Below, piece after piece: positions 8,853 through 17,965 of a stretch of DNA of 64,000 nucleotides. The DNA lies in contig JBHJIR010000004.1 of the NCBI GenBank assembly GCA_050043265.1, positions 1-64,000 on the forward strand. The letters run 5' to 3'. The stretch's first letter is position 1, and each line of letters opens with the position of its first letter. Position numbers and translations under genes: made by a program. The notes under the pieces were generated by a model that did no database searches, was not told the DNA's origin, and saw nothing but the letters and a program-made list of their open reading frames with translations. Source of the stretch: Pelagibius sp050043265 (GTDB taxonomy: Bacteria > Pseudomonadota > Alphaproteobacteria > Kiloniellales > Kiloniellaceae).

Positions 8853-9809
8853 ATGGCAGCAGACAGCGCATCGACGAGAACCGTCGTTCGCCAGCAGACA
8901 CTTAAGAATTCGATTCACTGTTCCGGCGTGGCGCTGCACAGCGGCGCCAAGGTGAATATGGTGCTGCATCCCGCCGAGGCGGATACCGGCATCGCGTTCC
9001 GCCGCACCGACGCCGCCGGCGGCACCGAGATCCAGGCGCTGTGGCACAATGCCATCGAGACGCCGCTGTGCACCACGCTGGTGGACAGCAAGGGCAACCA
9101 GGTGGCCACCATCGAGCATCTGATGTCGGCCTTGAACGCCTGCGGCATCGACAACGCGGTGATCGAGTTGAACGGCCCCGAAGTGCCGATCATGGACGGC
9201 AGCGCCGCCCCCTTCGTCTTCCTCATCGAATGTGCCGGCATAGCGGTGCAGACGAGCCCGCGCCGGGCCCTGCGCATCCTGGAAGAGGTTTCCGTTTCCG
9301 AGCCGCACCGCGGCGCCTCCCTGGCGCCGGGCAACGGCTTCACCGTCGGCTTCGAGATCGATTTCACCGGTACCCTGATCGGTCGCCAGGAATGGTTCAC
9401 CGAGGTGACCGAGAGCGCCTTCAAGCGCGATGTGGCGCGCGCACGCACCTTCGGGCTGGCCCAGGACATCGAGAAGATGCGCGCCATGGGCCTGGCCCGC
9501 GGCGGCTCGCTGGAAAACGCCATCGTGGTCAACGGCCCTGAGATCGGGAACCCGGAAGGCCTGCGCTTCGGCAATGAATTCGTGCGCCACAAGGTGCTGG
9601 ATTCGATCGGCGACCTCTATCTGGTCGGCACCCCCATCATCGGCCACTTCCAGGGTGACCGGGCCGGGCATGCCCTGACCCTGCGCCTGCTGCAGACTCT
9701 CTTTGCCGAGGAAGGCGCCTGGGAGTGGACGGAGATGACGACCTCCATCGCCGCGCAGCCGACCGGCGCCCAGATCCAGCCGAACCGGGCCGTCGCCGCC
9801 CGCGCCTGA
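8853..9809 (+). CDS. lpxC: LpxC, UDP-3-O-acyl-GlcNAc deacetylase
   Basis: Zinc hydrolase for the committed step of lipid A synthesis, in the cytoplasm. 318 residues. It contains the N-terminal SGVALHSGAKV segment, the first metal and catalytic motif TIEHLMSAL (Glu88 and His89), the second zinc motif HKVLDSIGDLYL (His246, Asp250, with Asp254), and the catalytic-side GHFQGDRAGHALT (His273). All zinc ligands and the general base are present. Its place downstream of ftsZ is common in proteobacteria. The start ATG is fixed by alignment of the QQTLKNSIHCSG segment. Confidence 0.97.
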   Translation: MAADSASTRTVVRQQTLKNSIHCSGVALHSGAKVNMVLHPAEADTGIAFRRTDAAGGTEIQALWHNAIETPLCTTLVDSKGNQVATIEHLMSALNACGIDNAVIELNGPEVPIMDGSAAPFVFLIECAGIAVQTSPRRALRILEEVSVSEPHRGASLAPGNGFTVGFEIDFTGTLIGRQEWFTEVTESAFKRDVARARTFGLAQDIEKMRAMGLARGGSLENAIVVNGPEIGNPEGLRFGNEFVRHKVLDSIGDLYLVGTPIIGHFQGDRAGHALTLRLLQTLFAEEGAWEWTEMTTSIAAQPTGAQIQPNRAVAARA

Positions 9810-10120
9810 GGCGCCATCTGGTCTTTTCCGTCGCCCCCCGTTCCCCTATGCCGCCGGCAGGGTGCCTCCGCACCCCTGCCGGCCCTTTGCCGGCCCCAAG
9901 CCGGTGAAGCCTCCCGCAGCCCGCCAGAGGCCGCCCGAAAGACCGGTTTTCCGCCCCATGAGGCCGCTTGAGGCCACCGCCGCTTGGACCTATAGTCGGG
10001 CCCACGATGGACGGCTGAATCCACACTGATTCGGCCCGGGAGCGCGCCCTGGCGGTGCCGCCCCCCGGGGGATGCGGCCGCAAAGACGGTCGAAGAAACG
10101 GCCGAAGAGACGGGAAGAAT
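9810..10120. other. lpxC-bamD intergenic region
   Basis: 311 bases, very GC-rich. It contains the hairpin at 9853-9883 and then presumably the bamD promoter. An open frame runs into bamD from 10055, but its first 22 residues are basic low-complexity and would hide the lipoprotein signal, so it is not treated as coding. Confidence 0.6.
9853..9883 (+). terminator. Terminator-like hairpin after lpxC
   Basis: GCCGGCAGGGTG (9853-9864) pairs with CACCCCTGCCGGC (9871-9883) with one bulged C around a six-base loop, 44 bases after the lpxC stop. Only a short CCTTTG follows, so termination would be imperfect. Confidence 0.5.
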
Positions 10121-10954
10121 ATGAGCGAGCCGAAATCGAACCACCGCGGGCGCCCTCTCAGGCGGGCCCGCGCCATCGCCGCCGCTGCGCTGCTGGGCCT
10201 CGCCCTGACCGCCTGCGGCGACGACGAGCGGCCGGCCTATGTCGAAAAGCCGGTCGAGGAACTCTACAACGGCGCGCTCGACGCCATGCAGGTCGGCGAC
10301 TACGAGGAAGCGGCACGGCTGTTCGACGAGGTCGAGCGCCAGCACCCCTATTCCGAATGGGCCTCCAAGGCCCAGCTGATGGCCGCCTATGCCTTCTACC
10401 AGGAGAACTCCTACGACGAGGCCGTGAACGCGCTCGACCGCTTCATCGAGCTGCATCCGGGCAGCCCCGACGTCGTCTATGCCTACTATCTGAAGGCGAT
10501 CTGCTACTATGAGCAGATTTCCGACGTGCGCCGCGACCAGAAGGCGACTTCCGAAGCGCTGAACGCCCTGGAGGAGCTGGTCCGCCGCTTCCCCGACAGC
10601 AAGTATTCGCGCGATGCCCAGCTGAAGATCGACCTCGCCCTCGATCACCTGGCCGGCAAATACATGGAAATCGGCCGCTTCTACCAGGGCCGCAGCGAAT
10701 ACCTGGCCGCCATCAACCGTTTCCGCACGGTGATCGAGCGCTACCAGACCACCACCCACGTGCCGGAAGCCCTGCACCGACTGGTCGAATGCTATCTCGC
10801 CATGGGAATCGTCGACGAGGCCAAGGCGACCGCCGCGGTTCTGGGCCACAACTTCCCGGGCAGCGAGTGGTATCTCGACAGCTATGCCCTGCTGACCGGC
10901 GAGAATCTCTCTCCGGAAGACAGCGGCGGCTCCTGGATTTCCGGAATATTCTAG
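10121..10954 (+). CDS. bamD: BamD, outer membrane assembly lipoprotein
   Basis: Essential TPR lipoprotein of the BAM complex that inserts beta-barrel proteins into the outer membrane. 277 residues from the ATG at 10121; this start gives a basic N-terminus, a hydrophobic stretch and a lipobox LTAC with the lipidated Cys at residue 32. The mature part begins with EELYNGALDAMQVGDYEEAARLF and continues with repeated helical TPR units (EVERQHPYSEWASKA, VNALDRFIELHPGSPD, RFPDSKYSRDA), characteristic of BamD/YfiO. recN follows 20 bases downstream. Confidence 0.94.
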   Translation: MSEPKSNHRGRPLRRARAIAAAALLGLALTACGDDERPAYVEKPVEELYNGALDAMQVGDYEEAARLFDEVERQHPYSEWASKAQLMAAYAFYQENSYDEAVNALDRFIELHPGSPDVVYAYYLKAICYYEQISDVRRDQKATSEALNALEELVRRFPDSKYSRDAQLKIDLALDHLAGKYMEIGRFYQGRSEYLAAINRFRTVIERYQTTTHVPEALHRLVECYLAMGIVDEAKATAAVLGHNFPGSEWYLDSYALLTGENLSPEDSGGSWISGIF

Positions 10955-10974
10955 TGTCGGCCCGGGATGGGTGA

Positions 10975-12648
10975 ATGCTGGTCAGCCTGTCGATCCGCAA
11001 CGTCGTCATTATCGAGAAGCTCGACCTGACCTTTGACCGCGGCCTCGGGGTACTCACCGGGGAAACCGGCGCCGGCAAGTCGATCCTTCTGGATTCCCTC
11101 GGCTTTGCGCTCGGCAACCGTGCCGACGCCCGCCTGCTGCGCCCCGGCGCCGAGCAGGCCAGCGTCACCGCCGCCTTCGATATCGGCCCGCCCAACACGA
11201 CGGACGCCCACCCCGCCCACGCCCTGCTCGCCGAGCAGGACATCCAGGCGGAAGATCTGCTGCTGCTGCGCCGGGTCCTGACCGCCGACGGCCGCAGCCG
11301 CGCCTTCGTGAACGACCAGGCGGCCTCCGCCGGCCTGCTGCGTGCGCTGGCCGACTCCCTCATCGAGATCCAGGGCCAGTTCGACCAGCGCGGGCTGATG
11401 GACCCGGCGACCCATCGCGAACTGCTGGACGCCTACGGCCGCCTGAAGCCCGCGGCGCACAAGCTGCGCGCGCTGTGGCGGGCCTGGCAGGAAACTCTGG
11501 CGGCGCGCGAAGCCGCCGCCCGGCGCCTCGCCGAGGCCCAGCGCGACGAAACCTTCCTGCGCCACGCGGTGGAGGAGCTCGCCGCCCTCGCTCCGCGCCC
11601 GGGCGAGGAGGCCGAACTGGCCGACAAGCGCAACCGCCTCATGCACCGGGAAAAGCTGGTGGAAGCCGTGAACGCGGCGGTGGACGAAATCGACGGCAAG
11701 GCAGAGCCCGCGGTGGGCCGCGCCCTGCGCGCGCTGGAGCGCATCGCCGCGACCGCCGGCGACGCCCTGGTCCCCGCCGTGGATGCCCTGCAGCGGGCCA
11801 CCGCGGAGGCCGAGGAAGCCCTGGCGCAGCTGAACTCCTTCGCCAGCGCCATGGAACTGGACGCCGACGACCCGGACTCCGTCGAGGAACGCTACTTCGC
11901 GCTGCAGGACATGGCGCGTAAGCATCACAGCACCGTCGACGCCCTGCCCGCCCTGCGCGACGAGCTGGCCACACGCCTGGCCGCCATCGACGGCGGCGAG
12001 GCCGAACTGACCAAGCTGGCCAAGGCCGCCGCCGAGGCCCGCCGCAGCTATCTGGAGGCTGCCGAGGCGCTGTCGAAGAAGCGCGCCAAGGCGGCGACGG
12101 CCCTCGACAAGGCGATCATGGCAGAGCTGCCGCCGCTGAAGCTGGAGCGCGCCGTGTTCCGTACCGCGCTGGAGCGCCTACCGGAAGACGACTGGGCGGC
12201 CCAGGGCCTGGACCGCATCGCCTTCGAAGTGGCGACCAACCCGGGCAGCGCGCCCGGCCCGCTGGGCCGCATCGCCTCCGGCGGCGAGCTGGCGCGGTTT
12301 CTGCTGGCCGCCAAGGTGGTGCTGGCCAGCGTCAATCCCGAGCGAAGCCTGGTGTTCGACGAGGTCGACAGCGGCGTCGGCGGTGCCACCGCCCATGCAG
12401 TGGGCGAGCGCCTGGAGCGTCTGGCCCGGGACCGCCAGGTTCTGGTCATCACCCACAGCCCGCAGGTTGCCGCCCGCGGCGTGCAGCACTGGCAGGTGAT
12501 GAAGCGCACCACCGGCAAGCAGGTCGCCACCCAGGTCAACCAGTTGAGCCCCGGCGACCGCCGCGAGGAGATTGCCCGCATGCTCTCCGGCGCCGAGATC
12601 ACAGAGGAAGCCCGCGCCGCCGCCGAACGCCTGATCGCCAACCCGTGA
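10975..12648 (+). CDS. recN: RecN, DNA repair SMC-like ATPase
   Basis: SMC-related ATPase that acts early in double-strand break repair. 557 residues. It has Walker A GETGAGKS at residues 29-36, an internal Ala/Glu/Arg-rich coiled-coil region (about residues 150-370), the signature motif ASGGELARF near residue 436 and Walker B LVFDEVDSGVGG near residue 458, followed by VITHSPQVAA. Start is ATG 10975 with IRNVVIIEKLDLTF at the N-terminus as in other RecN proteins. The bamD-recN-ligA order fits alphaproteobacterial dcw-downstream synteny. Confidence 0.96.
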   Translation: MLVSLSIRNVVIIEKLDLTFDRGLGVLTGETGAGKSILLDSLGFALGNRADARLLRPGAEQASVTAAFDIGPPNTTDAHPAHALLAEQDIQAEDLLLLRRVLTADGRSRAFVNDQAASAGLLRALADSLIEIQGQFDQRGLMDPATHRELLDAYGRLKPAAHKLRALWRAWQETLAAREAAARRLAEAQRDETFLRHAVEELAALAPRPGEEAELADKRNRLMHREKLVEAVNAAVDEIDGKAEPAVGRALRALERIAATAGDALVPAVDALQRATAEAEEALAQLNSFASAMELDADDPDSVEERYFALQDMARKHHSTVDALPALRDELATRLAAIDGGEAELTKLAKAAAEARRSYLEAAEALSKKRAKAATALDKAIMAELPPLKLERAVFRTALERLPEDDWAAQGLDRIAFEVATNPGSAPGPLGRIASGGELARFLLAAKVVLASVNPERSLVFDEVDSGVGGATAHAVGERLERLARDRQVLVITHSPQVAARGVQHWQVMKRTTGKQVATQVNQLSPGDRREEIARMLSGAEITEEARAAAERLIANP

Positions 12649-12685
12649 TCCCGTAACCTCTCACCGCAGGAAGCATCGCCGCCCT

Positions 12686-14833
12686 ATGCCGGGGAAGTCC
12701 GCAACTGGTAAATCCGCCACCGCAATACCGGTGGAAGACTTGAGCGAGGCGCAAGCCGCCGCCGAACTGGCGCGGCTCGCCAAACAGATCGCCCAGCACG
12801 ATAAATTCTATCATCAGCACGACGCGCCGATGATCAGCGACGCCGACTACGACGCCCTGCGCCGCCGCAACGCGGCCATCGAGCCGCGCTTTCCCGACCT
12901 GGTCCGCGACGACAGCCCTTCGAAACGGGTGGGCGCCGGTCCCGCCGCCGGCTTCGGCAAGGTCAAACACAAGGTCCCGATGCTCTCCCTCGGCAACGCC
13001 TTCGAGACCGAAGACGTTGAGGAATTCCTCGCCCGTATCGCCCGCTTCCTGGGTCTAAAGGAAGACGATGCCGTCGAGATCATGGCCGAGCCGAAGATCG
13101 ACGGCCTGTCCTGCGCACTGCGCTACGAGGACGGCAAGCTGGTGCAGGGCGCCACGCGCGGCGACGGCACCACCGGCGAGGACATCACCGCCAACGTGCG
13201 CACCATCGACGACCTGCCGAAGGAACTGAAGGGTAAAGGCTGGCCCGATCTGCTGGAGGTGCGCGGCGAGGTTTACATGTCCCGCCAGGCCTTCATGGAC
13301 CTGAACAAACGCCAGGAAGCCGCCGGCGAGAAGATCTTCGCCAACCCGCGCAACGCCGCCGCCGGTTCGCTGCGCCAGCTCAATCCGGCGATCACCGCAT
13401 CGCGCCCGCTGCACTTCTTCGCCTATACCTGGGGCGAAGTCTCCGGCGATCCGGCCGAGGTGCTGGGCGACACCATGACGAAGGTGCGCGACAGCTTCCA
13501 CAGGTGGGGCTTTACGCTCAACGAGCCGTCGCGCCTGTGCAAGGGCAAGGACGAACTGCTGGATTTCTACCGGCACATCATGGCCGAACGGCCGGAGTTG
13601 GCCTTCGATATCGACGGGGTGGTCTACAAGGTCAATCGCCTGGACCTGCAGAACCGCCTCGGCTTCGTCAGCCGGGCGCCGCGCTGGGCCATCGCCCACA
13701 AGTTCCCCGCCGAGCAGGCGCAGACCATCCTGAACGAAATCACCATCCAGGTCGGCCGCACCGGCGCCCTCACCCCCGTCGCGAACCTGGAGCCGATCTC
13801 CGTCGGCGGCGTGGTGGTCGCCCGTGCCACCCTGCACAACGTGGCTGAGATCGCGCGCAAGGGCATCCGCGTGGGCGACCATGTGGTGATCCAGCGTGCC
13901 GGCGACGTCATCCCCCAGGTGGTCGAGGTGGTCAGGCACGCCGACGGCAGCAAGCCCTACGTCTTCCCCGACCACTGTCCGGTCTGCGGCAGCCTGGCGA
14001 TCCGCGAGGAAGGCGAAGTGGTGCGCCGCTGCACCGGCGGCCTGATCTGCAAGGCGCAGAACTACGAACGCCTGCGCCACTTTGTCTCGCGCGACGCCTT
14101 CGACATCGAGGGCCTGGGCGGCAAGCACATCCAGGCCTTCCTGGACGACGACAAGATCACCACGCCGGGCGATATCTTCCGTCTGCGCGACCACCAAGCC
14201 GAGATCAGCGAGCGCGAAGGCTGGGGCAAGCAGTCTGCAGCCAACCTGATGAAAGCCATCGAGGCACGGCGCAGCATCGGCCTGGACCGCTTCATCTACG
14301 CCCTCGGCATCCGCCAGATCGGCCAGGCCACCGCCAAGCTGCTGGCGCGCAACTACAACACCCTCGACCACTGGCGCAGCGCCATGATGACGGCCTACCA
14401 AGAGCGCAAGGCCGCCGAGGAAGCACGCAAGCCCGAGGAGGTCGGCGAGCACTATGCCGAGCTGTGCAACATCGAAGGCATCGGCATGAACGTCGCCGAC
14501 GACCTGGTGTACTTCTTCGGTGAGGATCACAACCTGAAGATCCTCGAAGATCTGGAAGCCGAACTGACCATCGAAACCGTCGAGGCGCCGACGGCCAGCG
14601 ACTCCCCGGTCGCCGGCAAGTCCGTGGTCTTCACCGGCTCCCTGGAGACCATGACCCGCTGCGAGGCGAAAGCCCGCGCCGAATCCCTCGGCGCCAAGGT
14701 CGCCGGCTCGGTCTCCAAGAAGACCGACTATGTCGTCGCCGGCGCCGATGCCGGATCGAAGGAAAAGAAGGCCAAAGAACTGGGCATCGAAATCCTGACC
14801 GAACAGGCCTGGCGCGACCTGATCGGGGGTTAG
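12686..14833 (+). CDS. ligA: LigA, NAD-dependent DNA ligase
   Basis: Seals DNA nicks using NAD+. 715 residues. Domain order: Ia domain (HDKFYHQHDAPMISDADYD near residue 30), adenylation domain with active-site Lys137 in EPKIDGLSC, OB fold (TGALTPVANLEPISVGG), a four-cysteine zinc finger (CPVCGSL then RRCTGGLIC), helix-hairpin-helix repeats (LDIEGLGG-type IEGLGGKHI and YALGIRQIG), and a C-terminal BRCT domain (SVVFTGSLETMTR, KTDYVVAG). All domains are complete. Confidence 0.97.
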   Translation: MPGKSATGKSATAIPVEDLSEAQAAAELARLAKQIAQHDKFYHQHDAPMISDADYDALRRRNAAIEPRFPDLVRDDSPSKRVGAGPAAGFGKVKHKVPMLSLGNAFETEDVEEFLARIARFLGLKEDDAVEIMAEPKIDGLSCALRYEDGKLVQGATRGDGTTGEDITANVRTIDDLPKELKGKGWPDLLEVRGEVYMSRQAFMDLNKRQEAAGEKIFANPRNAAAGSLRQLNPAITASRPLHFFAYTWGEVSGDPAEVLGDTMTKVRDSFHRWGFTLNEPSRLCKGKDELLDFYRHIMAERPELAFDIDGVVYKVNRLDLQNRLGFVSRAPRWAIAHKFPAEQAQTILNEITIQVGRTGALTPVANLEPISVGGVVVARATLHNVAEIARKGIRVGDHVVIQRAGDVIPQVVEVVRHADGSKPYVFPDHCPVCGSLAIREEGEVVRRCTGGLICKAQNYERLRHFVSRDAFDIEGLGGKHIQAFLDDDKITTPGDIFRLRDHQAEISEREGWGKQSAANLMKAIEARRSIGLDRFIYALGIRQIGQATAKLLARNYNTLDHWRSAMMTAYQERKAAEEARKPEEVGEHYAELCNIEGIGMNVADDLVYFFGEDHNLKILEDLEAELTIETVEAPTASDSPVAGKSVVFTGSLETMTRCEAKARAESLGAKVAGSVSKKTDYVVAGADAGSKEKKAKELGIEILTEQAWRDLIGG

Positions 14834-15000
14834 GGCGGCATCTGCTGCAGGACGCACCGCGAAGTTTGACCGAACACGAATAAATCCGCGCGGCCGAGCC
14901 GGAAAGTCACCCGTTCTTCTCACAGAATCTGCACAGCCGCATGCCCAAAGCCGCGGCCTATAGTGGCGCTGACAGACAGCCCTGGGGCCTTGAGGCACGG

Positions 15001-16893
15001 ATGCAGTACCGCCCGGACATCGACGGCCTGAGGGCCGTGGCCATCCTCCCTGTCGTGCTGTTCCACGCGGGGGTCTCCAGTTTCTCGGGCGGCTTCGTCG
15101 GCGTGGATGTTTTCTTCGTCATCTCCGGCTACGTCATCGCCCTCAGCCTGCAGGAAGACCTGAACCAGGGGCGCTTTTCCGTCTGGCGCTTCTATGCCAA
15201 GCGCATCCGGCGCATCTTTCCGGCGCTTTTCGTCACCTTCGCCGCCACCGCCGCGGCAGCCTATTTCCTGCTGCTGCCGTCGTTCTATATCGACTTCTCA
15301 CAGAGCCTGCTGGCCGCCTCGGCCTTCGTCTCCAACATCTACTTCTGGAAAACCTCCAGCTACTTCGCCGCCGAGGCGGTGTTCCGGCCGCTGCTGCATA
15401 CCTGGTCGCTGTCGGTGGAGGAGCAGTTCTATCTCTTCATGCCGGTCGCCATGTACGTGGTCTATCGCTTTCTCGGGCGCCGCTGGCTGCTGTGCCTGCT
15501 GCCGGCAATCCTGGCGAGCCTGGCGCTCAGCATCTACCTGACCTCGACCGGTCCGACAGCCAACTTCTACCTGCTGCCGACCCGCGCCTGGGAACTGCTC
15601 CTCGGTACCGCACTGGCGCTCGGGCGCCTGCCCGAACTGCGGCAGCGCTGGCTCGCCGAAGCACTGGGCGCGCTTGGCCTCGCTCTCATCACCTATGCGG
15701 TCTTCGCCTACGACGAGACAACGCCCTTCCCCGGCGCCGCCGCCCTCGCTCCCTGCTTCGGCAGCGCGCTGCTGATCTTCGTCGGCAAGTCGGCCCCCCG
15801 CACCCGCGCGACCGCCCTGCTGTCGCAGCGACCTTTGGTCTTTATCGGCCTCATCTCCTATTCGCTCTATCTCGTGCACTGGCCTATCGTCTCCTTCGCG
15901 CGCTACCAGTCGCTCGACCGGCCGGACGCGCTCGGCACCCTCGCCATTGTCGCCGCGAGTTTCATCCTCGCCGTGCTGTCCTGGCGCTTCGTCGAGCAGC
16001 CCTTCCGCCGGCCGCGGCCTGCCATCACGCAACCGCGCCTGCTGGCCGGCGGTGTCGCCGCCGTTGTCGTCTTTGCCGCCGTGGGTGCCGTGGGGATCAG
16101 CGCCGACGGCTTCCCCTCCCGCATGCGCGACTTCACGGCGGTTAAGATTGCCGGCCACGACCACTGGAACCAGGGCAGCTGCTTTCTCGGCAGCAACCCG
16201 GACCATCGCAACTGGAATGCCGAGGATTGCACGCTGACTCCCGCGGGCGGACCGGAGGTGCTTCTGTGGGGCGACTCCTTTGCCGCCCACTATGTGCCGG
16301 GCATCGTTGCCAACGCCGAACGCTTCCCGGTGAGCATCCTGCAGTACACCGCGGCCGGGTGCCCGCCGGTGCTGACCTACTTCTCCTATGCCCGGCCGCG
16401 CTGCACGAACTTCAACGCCAACGCCCTGCAACTCATCGAGCAACGCGGCATCAAATCGGTGATCCTCAGCGCACGCTGGACCGATCTGCAGTCGCGCGGT
16501 CTGGATCAGCTTGAGAGCACACTCGCCGCGCTCGCCCCCTTCGGCGTGCAGGTTTATATCATCGGCCAGTCGCCACAGTTCTCGACCGACGTGCAGGTCA
16601 TCGCCTACAGCAAGGGAAGCAGGGCACCGGATGCCGTCGATCGCTGGCGGATCTTCTTCGACCCGGCGATCAACAGCGAACTGCGGCAGTATGCCGGCAC
16701 CGCGACCTTCATCAATCCCCTGCAGCGGCTCTGCACCGACGCAGACTGCCCCTATCGCCGGGGCGACCGCTACCTGTACGAGGATGCCGAGCATTTCTCG
16801 GTCTACGGCAGCGACCTGGCCGTCGCCGCCTACTTCCCCTTGCTGAACGACCCGCCCATGGTCTCGGAACAACTCTCGGGCAGATCGGACTAA
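15001..16893 (+). CDS. Acyltransferase-3 / SGNH-domain membrane O-acyltransferase
   Basis: OafA/YrhL-type protein that moves acyl groups across the membrane onto a glycan. 630 residues from ATG 15001 (MQYRPDIDGLRAVAIL, the family N-terminus); an in-frame ATG at 14941 would only add a poorly conserved leader. The first 380 residues are an Acyltransferase-3 domain with about ten membrane segments, motifs FFVISGYVI, RRIRRIFPAL-like RIRRIFPAL and HTWSLSVEEQFYL. The C-terminal 240 residues are a periplasmic SGNH hydrolase-like domain with LLWGDSFAAHY (nucleophile Ser) and DAEHFSVYGS (catalytic Asp/His pair). The acceptor is unknown; O-antigen, capsule or another exopolysaccharide is likely. It converges on the GH16 glycanase gene. 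Confidence 0.88.
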   Translation: MQYRPDIDGLRAVAILPVVLFHAGVSSFSGGFVGVDVFFVISGYVIALSLQEDLNQGRFSVWRFYAKRIRRIFPALFVTFAATAAAAYFLLLPSFYIDFSQSLLAASAFVSNIYFWKTSSYFAAEAVFRPLLHTWSLSVEEQFYLFMPVAMYVVYRFLGRRWLLCLLPAILASLALSIYLTSTGPTANFYLLPTRAWELLLGTALALGRLPELRQRWLAEALGALGLALITYAVFAYDETTPFPGAAALAPCFGSALLIFVGKSAPRTRATALLSQRPLVFIGLISYSLYLVHWPIVSFARYQSLDRPDALGTLAIVAASFILAVLSWRFVEQPFRRPRPAITQPRLLAGGVAAVVVFAAVGAVGISADGFPSRMRDFTAVKIAGHDHWNQGSCFLGSNPDHRNWNAEDCTLTPAGGPEVLLWGDSFAAHYVPGIVANAERFPVSILQYTAAGCPPVLTYFSYARPRCTNFNANALQLIEQRGIKSVILSARWTDLQSRGLDQLESTLAALAPFGVQVYIIGQSPQFSTDVQVIAYSKGSRAPDAVDRWRIFFDPAINSELRQYAGTATFINPLQRLCTDADCPYRRGDRYLYEDAEHFSVYGSDLAVAAYFPLLNDPPMVSEQLSGRSD

Positions 16894-16903
16894 ATCCTCC
16901 GTA

Positions 16904-16933
16904 CCGGACGATTCAATCCCGGACGATTCAATC
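16904..16933. repeat. 15-bp tandem duplication at the GH16 3' end
   Basis: CCGGACGATTCAATC occurs twice in tandem (16904-16918 and 16919-16933). The second copy spans the GH16 stop codon, so the gene end has been duplicated just outside the coding region. Confidence 0.7.
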
Positions 16934-17725
16934 CAGGCGGCAGACGAGGGACTCCGGATACTGGCAGGCATCGCCGAGGGCGGTGTAGGACACACGCTCG
17001 ACAACGGCCTCGACCGGTCCGCCAGGATCGCTGAATTTTCCCAGCCAGCCGGAAAGCGTGTCGCTCGCCCAGAGGCTGAAGAAGATCATCATCGGGCGCG
17101 CCGGCAGCTTCTCCGGATCGTTTACGGTCTGCACCAGCACGTTGTCGATATAGTAGCGCAGCCGGTCCTTCTCCCAGATGAAGGCATAGTCGTGAAAGTC
17201 CTTGTCGGCGCCCCCCGGCACGTCGACCACCTTCTCGTTGCCGCCCTTGCCGTCGACGTACTGGTTGAGCTGGACCTGGGAGGGCTGCCTGCCGAGAACT
17301 TCGAAATCGATCTCGTGCCAAGGTTCCTTGCTGACCGGGCCTATGTAAGTGAAGAAGGCGGTATTGAAACCGGACCCACGCACCGCCTTCATGCGGGCTT
17401 CATAGACACCGTAGCCGAAGCGCTGTTTCGACTGGATCTCGCCGCAGGCATGGGCGCGCTGCGCCGTGCGCTTGCCAGAGAAGGACAGACGCAGTGTGCC
17501 GTCCACCACCTTCACCTGCTCGGCCAGCCAGGTGCAGTTCTGATACTTGCCGTTGGTCCAGCCGTTGGAGACGAGCCAGCGCTTCTTGCTCAGGCTGACG
17601 AACTCGTCCACGAAGGAAAGACCGGTGGCCGACGGCGCCGAGCGCGCGCTGCCCAGGCCGCAAAGCACCAACAGGCCGCAAACGCAGGCACCGACTATGA
17701 GATTGCGGCCAGATCCCTGCCTCAT
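16928..17725 (-). CDS. Secreted GH16-family glycanase (ExoK-like)
   Basis: Predicted exported beta-glucanase or licheninase-like glycoside hydrolase. The ATG at 17725 gives 265 residues with a signal peptide (basic start, hydrophobic core GACVCGLLVLCGLG, then SARSA). The catalytic GH16 motif is HEIDFEVLG, with the two carboxylates of E-x-D-x-E in place. Substrate-cleft segments include FGYGVYEARMKA and FHDYAFIWEKDRLRYYIDN, typical of the family. A longer frame from 17791 adds 22 residues ahead of the signal peptide and is not preferred. It may trim or release a surface polysaccharide, similar to rhizobial ExoK; the substrate cannot be told from sequence. Confidence 0.85.
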   Translation of the reverse strand: MRQGSGRNLIVGACVCGLLVLCGLGSARSAPSATGLSFVDEFVSLSKKRWLVSNGWTNGKYQNCTWLAEQVKVVDGTLRLSFSGKRTAQRAHACGEIQSKQRFGYGVYEARMKAVRGSGFNTAFFTYIGPVSKEPWHEIDFEVLGRQPSQVQLNQYVDGKGGNEKVVDVPGGADKDFHDYAFIWEKDRLRYYIDNVLVQTVNDPEKLPARPMMIFFSLWASDTLSGWLGKFSDPGGPVEAVVERVSYTALGDACQYPESLVCRLD

Positions 17726-17906
17726 AAACTCCCATCCCAACTGCCGACAAAATGCTGCAGCGCTGTCTGTAAGGACTGGTGACGATACCATCTATTCCAT
17801 AGCGGGTGTCCGTTTTCCCCCAGGGCATCGTTCGATCACACTCGACCCTTAGCGATACGGCTGCGCAGCACCAGGACGACACTTTGACCCGGAGCACGAA
17901 CAAAAA

Positions 17907-17935
17907 CCCCTCCCCGGCTCACCGCCGGGGAGGGG
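17907..17935 (-). terminator. Strong intrinsic terminator for iorB
   Basis: CCCCTCCCCGGC (17907-17918) and GCCGGGGAGGGG (17924-17935) form a perfect 12-bp stem with a five-base loop. Read on the minus strand the stem is followed by TTTTTG, and it lies 30 bases after the iorB stop. Confidence 0.88.
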
Positions 17936-17965
17936 TCTGCAGCAGCCAGAGACTTGGGGGGAAGC

